From contig NZ_JBATXB010000020.1 of assembly GCF_049673005.1 (NCBI RefSeq), positions 1 through 5,934 on the forward strand: a stretch of 5,934 bases of DNA, in the 5' to 3' direction. Numbering within the stretch: the first letter of the stretch is position 1; every line of letters begins with the position of its first letter. This DNA is from Carnobacterium_A sp049673005 (GTDB taxonomy: Bacteria; Bacillota; Bacilli; Lactobacillales; Carnobacteriaceae). Below are positions 1 to 5,214 of the stretch, piece by piece. The notes under the pieces are model-generated. The model saw only the letters and a list, made by a program, of their open reading frames with translations, was not told where the DNA came from and did no database searches. Both the position numbers and the translations under genes were made by a program.

Positions 1-112
1 TTTCCTCTGGAACACTGATTACCTTGGGAACAGCTAACTTAGTTTGAATTAGTGACGTTTGTTGCTCTGCAAAGGAATGGTTTCGTTTAATAACATTATG
101 AGATGATGGCAT
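1..112 (-). CDS. fliH: Flagellar assembly protein FliH, N-terminal fragment (cut by window edge)
   Basis: Only the first 37 codons are visible; the gene runs off the left edge. The ATG at 110-112 follows an AGGAG ribosome binding site (119-123) with 6 bases between them. The start lies inside the last codons of fliG, so the two genes overlap by 17 bases, which suggests translational coupling. The visible peptide starts MPSSHNVIKRN and is polar and glutamine-rich. A short S-x-N-V-I-K-like beginning followed by a variable polar stretch is usual for Gram-positive FliH. In known systems FliH is a cytoplasmic protein that holds and regulates the export ATPase FliI at the base of the flagellum. The identification rests mainly on position, since fliH follows fliG in Bacillus-type operons, because the conserved C-terminal half is outside the window. 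Confidence 0.72.
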   Translation of the reverse strand, partial: MPSSHNVIKRNHSFAEQQTSLIQTKLAVPKVISVPEE

Positions 113-1109
113 CTTGTTCTCCTCTTCTCAAATAAACTTCGCCTTTCTCATCCAGCATACGGATAACGGAAACGATTCGTTGTTGTGCTTCTTCTACAGC
201 TGACAAACGTGAAGGTCCCATGAATTGTAGATCTTCTTTGAGTGTTTCAACTGCACGTTCAGATAGATTCGCATAGATAAATTCTTTGATTTCATCTGAT
301 CCACCTTTAAGCGCCAACGCCAAGTCATCATTGTTAATTTCTCTAAGAACTTTTTGAACATCTCCTCTTTCAAGAGTTGTGATGTCTTCAAAGGTGAATA
401 GGCTCGCTTTAACTTCTTCAGCCAATTCGGGTTGTTTTTCTTCTAAGACGCCGATAATGTTTTTCTCTGTACTTCTGCCAACTGAATTAAGGATTTCAAC
501 CAATGTCTTAACTCCACCAACGGTTTCCATATCATTTTCAATGTAATTCGAAAATTTATTTTCAATGACTTTTTCAATCTTCTCAATAATTGCTGGCGAG
601 GTACTCGTAATTGTTCCAATTCTTTCTGCAATTTCTGATTGCAAATGCAGTGGAAACTGAGATAAAATCAACGCTGCTTTATCCGGTTGCATGTAGCACA
701 AAATTAACGCAACTGTTTGAGGTTGTTCATTCAGCAATAAGTTCGTTAGTTGTTGCGGATCAGCTTTTCTAGCAATATTAAATGGTCGCTCACGTAATTG
801 TATTTGGTTTAACATATCGATAACTTCTTTTGCTCTTTGAGGGCCGATAGCCATATTCAATAAGTTTTTAGCGTAATCAATTCCACCATCAATCATGTAT
901 TCTCTCGCTTGAGTCAATTCAATAAACTCATTCACAATGGCATCGCGTTCTTCTGGTTTCACATAATCAATATTCGCAATTTCATAACTGACTTTTTGAA
1001 TGTAATGATCCGGCAAAGTTTTCATAATTTTCGCTGCCGTTTCAGACCCTAAGGAAATCAATAAGATTGCCGATTTTTTTATACCATCCATTTCTTGCAC
1101 ATTAGCCAC
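96..1109 (-). CDS. fliG: Flagellar motor switch protein FliG
   Basis: This is the rotor protein that sits on the cytoplasmic face of the MS ring, binds FliF through its N-terminal domain and FliM through its middle and C-terminal domains, and receives torque from the stator. The 337-residue length is normal. The N-terminal domain (about 8-105) opens with the typical IKKSAILLISLG. The middle domain (about 115-195) has NEQPQTVALIL at 127-137, where the family normally has EHPQ, so His is replaced by Gln. A glycine hinge (VGGV, 197-200) leads to the C-terminal torque domain, recognisable by FTFEDI (238-243), VLREINNDDLALALKGG (254-270) and the charged SERAVETLKEDL (283-294). The GTG at 1107-1109 directly follows the TAG of fliF and lacks a good ribosome binding site. 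A second in-frame GTG at 1098-1100 has AGGTGG (1106-1111) 5 bases upstream and may be the true start, giving 334 residues. The 3' end overlaps fliH by 17 bases. Confidence 0.97.
   Translation of the reverse strand: MANVQEMDGIKKSAILLISLGSETAAKIMKTLPDHYIQKVSYEIANIDYVKPEERDAIVNEFIELTQAREYMIDGGIDYAKNLLNMAIGPQRAKEVIDMLNQIQLRERPFNIARKADPQQLTNLLLNEQPQTVALILCYMQPDKAALILSQFPLHLQSEIAERIGTITSTSPAIIEKIEKVIENKFSNYIENDMETVGGVKTLVEILNSVGRSTEKNIIGVLEEKQPELAEEVKASLFTFEDITTLERGDVQKVLREINNDDLALALKGGSDEIKEFIYANLSERAVETLKEDLQFMGPSRLSAVEEAQQRIVSVIRMLDEKGEVYLRRGEQDAIIS
119..123 (-). promoter_or_regulatory. Ribosome binding site of fliH inside fliG
   Basis: AGGAG lies within the fliG coding region, 6 bases before the fliH ATG. 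It fixes the fliH start within the overlap. Confidence 0.65.
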
Positions 1110-1111
1110 CT
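1106..1111 (-). promoter_or_regulatory. Ribosome binding site that may set the fliG start
   Basis: AGGTGG, one mismatch from AGGAGG, overlaps the fliF stop and the first possible fliG GTG. It sits 5 bases before the second GTG (1098-1100). This favours the inner start and coupling of fliG translation to fliF termination. Confidence 0.5.
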
Positions 1112-2747
1112 ACTCGTCTTTCATCCATATTTTGATCAAATCTGCAGAAGCTTCTGGATTTTCTTTCGCATATTCTCTGGCTGCTTTTTCCTTAACAGAC
1201 ATCGCTTGATTTAACTCTTCTGTTAATTCAGCTGCTTCTCTATCATTTTTCTCCATTCGTTCACGTTTAGATAACTTTTCTTGTTTGTCTTTTAGTTTTT
1301 GTAAACGAATAGCGTCTAGTTCACTCGCTAACGTATCATCTGTTTTATCTTCTTCTGGTTCTTCAAAATCTAACTCATCGTCGTTCCTATTTTTTGATTT
1401 CCTTAAAACTACTGTTAATAAGATAATCAATAAAAGAAGAATGCCTAATCCACCTGCTAGATATGGCCAATCTCTTAGTAACGTTTCTTTAATGGTATTG
1501 CCGATAATCTCTTGAGGAGTTTCTGGAATAATCTCTTCATCATTATTTGCAAATTCCATTCCTTGAACCGTAAGTTGATCGTTGCGTTCTTCGACAAAGC
1601 CAATTGTCATCTTAACGATTTCTAAAACTTGATCTTCTTCTGCTTTACTCAATGTTTTATTCAATATAATAGAAGTTGATAATTGATTCAGTGAACCTGG
1701 CGCTTGGGCTGTACTCGTTGTTTCTGTATCTAGTTCATAGTTCGCTGTTCGGTCATAAGAAGAACTTGCTCCGCCTTCACCTTCAACAATTTCATTTACT
1801 ACGTTATCTGTCCCAGTTCCGCCAGCAACATCAATCGTTCCACCACTAGCAGAAACCGTTTCACTTCTCAAAACTGGTTCATCTGAATACGTCACGCGTT
1901 CTTTTTGAACAGAGTCAAAGTTCAAATCTGCGCTCACAGCAACATTGACATTTTCTTCTCCAAAAATTGGACCTAACGTTTCTGCTAATTTCACTTCTAA
2001 TTCTTGTTCATAACGGTTTTTAATCGCTTGGTACTTGCTTACCATATCGGTAGCGTTTAAACTCGCGTCGTCTTCTAAAGCGGCACTTAACAAGTTGCCT
2101 TTTGTATCCACTATTTTAATGTTTTCTTTTGGTAAATTCTCAACCGCACCAGCAATTAATGACGCAATCCCTTGAACAGCTGAGTTATCCGGTATTTGAC
2201 CGTTACTTGTCGTTAAGACTACAGAAGCCGATGCTTTGGCTTGATCTTCTTGACTAGTAAAGACACTTTCTTTTGGCATAGACAATAAGACTTTAGCTGT
2301 TTCAATCGAATCTAACGCAGAAATAGACCGCTCTAGTTCCCCAGTCACTGCCCGTTGATACATAATTTTTCGGTCTTCATCTGTTGCCATCATGCTCGTC
2401 GTATCAAAAATTTCAAAGCCGGTCGAATTTTGTGGCAATAAGTCGTTAACGGCTAATTCGATTCTATATGTATCGACTTGTTCTTTATCCACTAAGATGG
2501 TCGTTCCGTTATCCTCTAATTTATATTTCACTTTTTTTGTTTTCAAATCATTTACGATTGTCCCTGCATCTGTTTCTTCTAAGTTAGAAAACAAAGTCGC
2601 GTATTCTACTTTTTGTGTGTAGTAGGTTACACCGATTACGGTTGATGCAATTAAAATCAATAAGATAACTAAGCTGCTACGCTTTTGTCTACTTAGACCA
2701 GACCAACCTTCTTTGATTCCATTCATTGTGTTTTGAACATTTCCCAT
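1110..2747 (-). CDS. fliF: Flagellar MS-ring protein FliF
   Basis: FliF assembles into the membrane MS ring that founds the basal body and surrounds the export gate. With the ATG at 2745-2747 the protein has 545 residues, in the usual family range. Transmembrane segment 1 spans about residues 26-43. The extracytoplasmic ring-building domains follow, including the SASVVL motif (about 173-178) of the YscJ/FliF fold. A Gly/Ser-rich variable loop lies around 300-332. Segment 2 spans about 428-448. The charged, probably helical cytoplasmic tail ends in NPEASADLIKIWMKDE, matching the conserved FliG-binding tip (compare the NPE/KPE...LL..W...E ending of Bacillus FliF). Start choice: an in-frame GTG at 2769-2771 would add 8 residues, but AAGGGAG (2759-2765) lies between the two candidates, 11 bases before the ATG, and so favours the ATG. 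The TAG stop abuts the first fliG start, so fliF and fliG are probably coupled. Confidence 0.95.
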   Translation of the reverse strand: MGNVQNTMNGIKEGWSGLSRQKRSSLVILLILIASTVIGVTYYTQKVEYATLFSNLEETDAGTIVNDLKTKKVKYKLEDNGTTILVDKEQVDTYRIELAVNDLLPQNSTGFEIFDTTSMMATDEDRKIMYQRAVTGELERSISALDSIETAKVLLSMPKESVFTSQEDQAKASASVVLTTSNGQIPDNSAVQGIASLIAGAVENLPKENIKIVDTKGNLLSAALEDDASLNATDMVSKYQAIKNRYEQELEVKLAETLGPIFGEENVNVAVSADLNFDSVQKERVTYSDEPVLRSETVSASGGTIDVAGGTGTDNVVNEIVEGEGGASSSYDRTANYELDTETTSTAQAPGSLNQLSTSIILNKTLSKAEEDQVLEIVKMTIGFVEERNDQLTVQGMEFANNDEEIIPETPQEIIGNTIKETLLRDWPYLAGGLGILLLLIILLTVVLRKSKNRNDDELDFEEPEEDKTDDTLASELDAIRLQKLKDKQEKLSKRERMEKNDREAAELTEELNQAMSVKEKAAREYAKENPEASADLIKIWMKDE

Positions 2748-2758
2748 TAGTGCTGTAG

Positions 2759-2765
2759 CTCCCTT
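2759..2765 (-). promoter_or_regulatory. Ribosome binding site that decides the fliF start
   Basis: AAGGGAG lies inside the extra 8 codons of the longer GTG-started frame and 11 bases before the ATG at 2745-2747. The upstream GTG has no comparable site, so the ATG is preferred although the spacing is somewhat long. Confidence 0.55.
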
Positions 2766-2774
2766 AATCACTCA

Positions 2775-3083
2775 TTAAAATTGCATATTTTTTACTTCGT
2801 TGTACGCTTCTAAAACTTTGTTTCTCATTTGCAAGGCTAAATCTAAGGTTAATTGAGCTTCTGATGTGCGAATCATGACCGTATGTAAGTTATCGGCATC
2901 TCCTGCTACAAGACCTTGAACAGCTTGATCGGCTGCCAATTGTTTATCATTTAAATTCACCATTGCTTGTTCAACCATCCCTGAAAACGATCCGGATTCA
3001 GGTGCTTCTTGCACTTTAATTCCTTGTGTAGCAGGTTGACTCACACCCGTTAATAAACTAGTTGCTAGTTTTTCTATGTTCAC
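2775..3083 (-). CDS. fliE: Flagellar hook-basal body complex protein FliE
   Basis: FliE is the small export substrate that links the MS ring and export gate to the proximal rod. Its 102 residues match the family length. The N-terminal third is variable. The C-terminal two thirds carry the signature NLNDKQLAADQAVQGLVAG (43-61), then NLHTVMIRTSEAQLTLDLALQMRNKVLEAY (65-94), which is strongly FliE-like: helical, with the conserved M...A.L.L.L...RNK...AY pattern. The start is a GTG at 3081-3083 with GAGGAG (3091-3096) 7 bases upstream. Between them is an out-of-frame ATG immediately followed by TAA. The gene lies 29 bases after flgC and ends 27 bases before the preferred fliF ATG, inside the compact basal-body operon. 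Confidence 0.95.
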   Translation of the reverse strand: MNIEKLATSLLTGVSQPATQGIKVQEAPESGSFSGMVEQAMVNLNDKQLAADQAVQGLVAGDADNLHTVMIRTSEAQLTLDLALQMRNKVLEAYNEVKNMQF

Positions 3084-3090
3084 TTACATT

Positions 3091-3096
3091 CTCCTC
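3091..3096 (-). promoter_or_regulatory. Ribosome binding site of fliE (GTG start)
   Basis: GAGGAG lies 7 bases before the fliE GTG. An ATG-TAA start-stop pair lies between the site and the GTG, too close to the site to be well placed. Confidence 0.65.
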
Positions 3097-3112
3097 TACG
3101 ATCATCGATTTT

Positions 3113-3547
3113 TTAATTTGTTCTAATTTCTAAAGCTTTTTTCAACATTTCTTTACTGGCATTCATCGCTGTAACGTTTGCATCGTAGCTGCGTTGTGCT
3201 GTAATCATGTCAATCATCTCATCTGCCATATTGACGTTTGACAATTGTAAGTACCCATTCTCATCCGCATCTGGATGTGTCGGATTGTACTCCATCACTA
3301 TTCCATCCTCGTTTTCTGCTATCTCTGTTGCTTTTACGCCAAAACTTTTTTTCTCTACATTTCCTGTTAAAGAAGATTTGACGTGTTTAAGACTTTCTTC
3401 AAAAAGCACTTCTTTTTTTATGTAAGCTCCGCCGTCTTCTGTTCGTGTGGTATTAATATTGGCAATATTAGTCGAAATGGTATCTAGTTTTAATCTTTCT
3501 AAACCTAAACCACTCGCGTTAATATGTAAGGAATTAAAAATCGACAT
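3113..3547 (-). CDS. flgC: Flagellar proximal rod protein FlgC
   Basis: FlgC is a rod subunit exported through the flagellar type III apparatus and placed between FlgB and the distal rod. The 144 residues are normal for the family. Rod/hook family signatures are clear at both ends. The N-terminal amphipathic segment includes the STNIANINTTRT motif (25-36). Near the C-terminus lies YNPTHPDADENGYLQLSNVN (87-106), a FlgC hallmark, followed by EMIDMITAQRSYDANVTAMN (110-129), which forms the second terminal helix. The start ATG (3545-3547) has a strong GGAGGA site (3555-3560) 7 bases upstream. It lies 24 bases after flgB, in the same transcript. Confidence 0.97.
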   Translation of the reverse strand: MSIFNSLHINASGLGLERLKLDTISTNIANINTTRTEDGGAYIKKEVLFEESLKHVKSSLTGNVEKKSFGVKATEIAENEDGIVMEYNPTHPDADENGYLQLSNVNMADEMIDMITAQRSYDANVTAMNASKEMLKKALEIRTN

Positions 3548-3571
3548 TGTTTCGTCCTCCAGATTTTCTTA

Positions 3572-3952
3572 TCATTTTGTGATGGCGCTATGAATCATAG
3601 AATACTTGGCATTTAGTTGGGTGATAAGTGCATTATACTGAATCGATGTCGCAGCTTCATCGGTCATTTCCATATCAATATCTACATTATTTCCGTTTTC
3701 TTTCACGATAGAATTTGTGCGTTTCGTTACAACGGCTGTAACTTCATCCGGATTGCCAATCCCTATATGTCGAACGTTCGTTTTTCTCATTCCGATTCCT
3801 TCATAGGCTTTTTCTAGTCTATTTTCAAAATCAACTTTATTGACTTTGTAGTCAGGTGTATTCACATTCGCAATATTACTTGAAATCATTTGTTGTCTTA
3901 ACTCTGTAGCGTCAAGGGCATTCTTAATTAAATTATACGCAGAATTACTCAT
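3572..3952 (-). CDS. flgB: Flagellar proximal rod protein FlgB
   Basis: FlgB is the rod subunit nearest the MS ring and acts with FlgC and FliE. The 126 residues are close to the usual size. The N-terminal helix carries SSNIANVNTPDYK (24-36), the rod/hook family signature, here in its FlgB form. The middle holds NGNNVDIDMEM (87-97), the conserved DGNNVDID-type block with Asn for Asp at its first position. The C-terminal helix QYNALITQLNAKYSMIHSAI (105-124) fits the family. The start ATG (3950-3952) has AAAGGA (3959-3964) 6 bases upstream. It is the first gene after a 425-base non-coding gap, so it probably heads the flgB-flgC-fliE-fliF-fliG-fliH operon. Confidence 0.96.
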   Translation of the reverse strand: MSNSAYNLIKNALDATELRQQMISSNIANVNTPDYKVNKVDFENRLEKAYEGIGMRKTNVRHIGIGNPDEVTAVVTKRTNSIVKENGNNVDIDMEMTDEAATSIQYNALITQLNAKYSMIHSAITK

Positions 3953-4013
3953 TTAATATCCTTTCTTCTTAAATTTTTTTGTTGGTTGTATGAAATTTAA
4001 TTTATATAACATG

Positions 4014-4081
4014 TATATTCACCGAGAAAAACACGAGTGTTATTAATGAATATTAGGATAACGTGTGGCTTTTTGAATATA
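4014..4081 (-). repeat. Imperfect palindrome in the putative flgB leader
   Basis: On the minus strand TATATTC (4075-4081) pairs with GAATATA (4014-4020). Inside this, ACACGTTAT (4058-4066) pairs with ATAAC and GTGT (4031-4043) with a 4-base bulge, around a 14-base loop. The outer and inner stems are separated by an unpaired 8x10 internal loop. It could be a leader RNA structure or a protein operator. It matches no riboswitch class that I recognise. Confidence 0.4.
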
Positions 4082-4106
4082 TATTATTTTTCTCTCCACG
4101 AACGTT

Positions 4107-4135
4107 AGTATAACTGAATTCAAATCATTGAGCAA
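4107..4135 (-). promoter_or_regulatory. Possible vegetative-type promoter for the flgB operon
   Basis: Read on the minus strand, TTGCTC (4130-4135) and TATACT (4107-4112) are separated by 17 bases. The -10 matches five of six consensus bases, the -35 only three. It lies just downstream of the terminators and would give a leader of roughly 150 bases before flgB. No good motility-sigma-type promoter (TAAA then GCCGATAA) is seen here. AT-rich DNA gives such matches by chance, so this is tentative. A second, weaker TATAAA-type -10 lies near 4001-4006. Confidence 0.35.
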
Positions 4136-4186
4136 TAACTTTAGTTTGTTTATTTTTCAAATGTTTTTCATCTATTTTGTTGATAT

Positions 4187-4238
4187 AAAAAAAAGACTTG
4201 ACATTAGTTTGCAAAGCAAACTGTTGCCAAGCCTTTAA
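4187..4238 (-). terminator. Strong intrinsic terminator after fliS
   Basis: In the minus-strand transcript the segment 4234 to 4225 pairs with 4203 to 4194 (10 bp, two of them G-U). A 2x2 internal loop follows, then a perfect 7-bp stem (AGTTTGC/GCAAACT, 4206-4222) closed by a UUU loop. Eight U residues follow (complement of the A-run at 4187-4194). On the plus strand the G-U pairs become A-C mismatches and no U-tract follows, so it acts on minus-strand transcription. It lies about 140 bases after the fliS stop and would end the fliD-fliT-fliS transcript. Confidence 0.85.
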
Positions 4239-4261
4239 ATACTATAAAACGCTTACTTTCC

Positions 4262-4302
4262 AAAAAAAGAAAAAATCTTTACTCTTATAAAAAAGCAAAG
4301 AT
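4262..4302 (-). terminator. Probable first tandem terminator after fliS
   Basis: In the minus-strand transcript ATCTTTGCTTTT pairs with AAGAGTAAAGAT (12 bp, including one G-U and one U-G pair) around a 4-base UUAU loop. The stem is followed by U6-C-U7 (complement of 4262-4275, whose last base also closes the stem). The stem is AT-rich and so weaker than the next terminator downstream, but the pairing is unbroken only in this strand. Confidence 0.55.
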
Positions 4303-4323
4303 AACACTGTTAATTCAAGGTTT

Positions 4324-4378
4324 AAAAAAAGCGTCTTTTTTTTAACGAAATGTGTCTAAAATCCGACAATTTTTCGTT
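4324..4378 (-). repeat. Two small inverted repeats at the fliS 3' end
   Basis: AACGAAA (4344-4350) and TTTCGTT (4372-4378) flank a second complementary pair, TGTC (4353-4356) and GACA (4365-4368), giving a hairpin that begins in the fliS stop codon. Next to it is a perfect inverted repeat, A7-G / C-T7 around a 3-base loop (4324-4342). Neither is GC-rich and no U-tract follows the larger one, so they may protect the mRNA 3' end rather than terminate. The function is a guess. Confidence 0.4.
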
Positions 4379-4740
4379 TAAATTTCAATCCACGTATCTC
4401 GAAGTTCTTCTAAAGATTCCCGAACTTGTTTTATACTCTCAGGGTCTTTAGTGCTGTTCGCTTTAATTAGCTCTGTCATAAAATAATTATACAATTGGTT
4501 AAGATTTTCAGCAACTTCTCCACCATTTTCAAAATCTAAGGTTACCATTAGTTCTTGTATGATGTCTTGCGCTTTAATTAAAGCGTTGCTTGTTTGTTCA
4601 ATTTTCTTTTCCACAGCAGAAAGTTCAGCTAACTTTAAGTTCTTGATAGCACCTTCGTACAACATGATAACTAATTTCTTAGGTGTCGCATTTAGAATTT
4701 GGTTTTGCTTATATACATTTTGTACATTTCTATAACTCAC
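4378..4740 (-). CDS. fliS: Flagellar export chaperone FliS
   Basis: FliS is a small helical cytoplasmic chaperone that binds the C-terminus of flagellin, stops premature polymerisation and helps export. The 120 residues are slightly short compared with about 130 in Bacillus. Family features in order are the N-terminal VYKQNQILNATPKKLVIMLYEGA (9-31), corresponding to the conserved Y..N.....P..L..MLY.G pattern; LIKAQDIIQELMVTLDFE (54-71); NQLYNYFMTELIKAN (81-95); and a terminal RDTW (114-117). The start is a GTG (4738-4740), because an in-frame TAA lies directly upstream. AAGGAG (4750-4755) sits 9 bases before it, with an ATG-GCT-AAG-TGA mini-frame in between. It follows the fliT-like gene after 87 bases that contain a hairpin, and is followed by terminator-like hairpins, so it probably ends its operon. 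Confidence 0.95.
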   Translation of the reverse strand: MSYRNVQNVYKQNQILNATPKKLVIMLYEGAIKNLKLAELSAVEKKIEQTSNALIKAQDIIQELMVTLDFENGGEVAENLNQLYNYFMTELIKANSTKDPESIKQVRESLEELRDTWIEI

Positions 4741-4749
4741 TTAGCCATT

Positions 4750-4755
4750 CTCCTT
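4750..4755 (-). promoter_or_regulatory. Ribosome binding site of fliS (GTG start)
   Basis: AAGGAG lies 9 bases before the fliS GTG. An ATG only 2 bases after it opens a three-codon frame whose TGA overlaps the GTG start of fliS. Confidence 0.65.
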
Positions 4756-4780
4756 TTTCTATATTTAGTCTTACCTATGT

Positions 4781-4821
4781 AATGACCATCTAAGATAAAT
4801 TTCCGATTATAGATGATCACT
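4781..4821 (-). repeat. 12-bp hairpin in the fliT-like/fliS spacer
   Basis: The arms at 4810-4821 and 4781-4792 form 12 continuous pairs in the minus-strand transcript (two are G-U/U-G) with a 17-base loop. It lies 25 bases before the fliS AAGGAG site. No U-tract follows on the minus strand, so it is not an ordinary terminator of this transcript. An RNA processing or stability element is possible. On the plus strand a run of T follows, but two pairs become mismatches and no plus-strand gene is present. Confidence 0.5.
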
Positions 4822-4827
4822 GATTTT

Positions 4828-5193
4828 TTATAAGCCTTTATCAACAAACAGTGGTTCACGTTTCACTGAGACGTAATTGTCACGGACTTTATTTTTTTGA
4901 TTAATTTGTTTCATCTGAGACATCACTACTAACCTTTCGTTGCCGATACTGGTCAAGATCATTTGTTGGATTCGTAAAATATCCGCTTGTTTTTCGTTTT
5001 CGGTTTCAGTATAAGGTAAAAACTCGTTCGTTGCTACTTGTTTATGCATTTCTTTCCACTGTATTAAATTTTCTTGATTCTTTTCAGTAATTTTTAGAGC
5101 TTCTTCAGTCGTCCCATCCCAGGAGATTAGTAATTGCCAGATTGTATCCAATACATTAGAGCGCAACTCATTCCATTCATAACTTTTTGTCAT
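4828..5193 (-). CDS. Putative FliT-like flagellar chaperone
   Basis: This 121-residue, mostly helical, polar protein has no signal peptide or membrane segment. I do not recognise it confidently by sequence. Three observations support a FliT-like role, that is, a chaperone that binds the C-terminus of FliD and, in some species, export components. It has the right size; it is placed directly after fliD and before fliS; and its C-terminal end, KVRDNYVSVKREPLFVDKGL (102-121), resembles the family ending of a basic helix, a Tyr and a final aromatic-Asp-Lys segment. Residues 1-55 contain three Trp (W7, W19, W25) plus W47, which is unusual for such a small protein. ATG 5191-5193 has AGAGGG 6 bases upstream. 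The gap to fliD is 21 bases. In many bacteria the order is fliD-fliS-fliT, so the position here is swapped. It could also be a lineage-specific flagellar protein of unknown role. Confidence 0.6.
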   Translation of the reverse strand: MTKSYEWNELRSNVLDTIWQLLISWDGTTEEALKITEKNQENLIQWKEMHKQVATNEFLPYTETENEKQADILRIQQMILTSIGNERLVVMSQMKQINQKNKVRDNYVSVKREPLFVDKGL

Positions 5194-5214
5194 TTTCTAC
5201 CCTCTTTTCTAGAA

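Larger units (their letters stand above)
3953..4377. other. Non-coding gap between the fliD-fliT-fliS block and the flgB operon
   Basis: These 425 AT-rich bases have no credible gene on either strand. Read in the direction of transcription (right to left) they hold a stem just after fliS, a short A/T hairpin, two terminator-like hairpins, a possible promoter, an imperfect palindrome, and the flgB ribosome binding site (AAAGGA, 3959-3964). The layout suggests the end of one transcript and the start of another. Confidence 0.8.

Noticed and set aside
194..631. Two short minus-strand frames inside fliG (194-391, 443-631)
   Set aside because: They are alternate-frame shadows of fliG with no ribosome binding site or family match.
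1285..1515. Plus-strand open frame opposite fliF
   Set aside because: It lies wholly opposite a well-supported gene, is Ser/Phe-rich as expected from an antisense frame, and has no family features.
1780..1870. Gly/Ser-rich stretch in FliF as an inserted domain
   Set aside because: A variable low-complexity loop at this place is common in FliF proteins and the total length is normal.
2392..2622. Plus-strand open frame opposite fliF
   Set aside because: It is an antisense shadow of the FliF ring domain with no recognisable product.
3207..3425. Plus-strand open frame opposite flgC
   Set aside because: It is antisense to the conserved FlgC C-terminal coding region; no ribosome binding site or family match was seen.
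3617..3817. Plus-strand open frame opposite flgB
   Set aside because: It is an antisense shadow of flgB, Ile/Phe/Cys-rich and without recognisable features.
3953..4186. Motility sigma factor (FliA/SigD) promoter before flgB
   Set aside because: No TAAA with a GCCGATAA-like -10 at proper spacing was found on the minus strand. An ACCGAGAA-like string exists only on the plus strand and has no matching -35.
3953..4377. Possible small gene, CRISPR array or mobile element in the gap
   Set aside because: There are no evenly spaced direct repeats, no transposase remnant, no terminal repeats with target duplications, and no open frame of useful length with a ribosome binding site.
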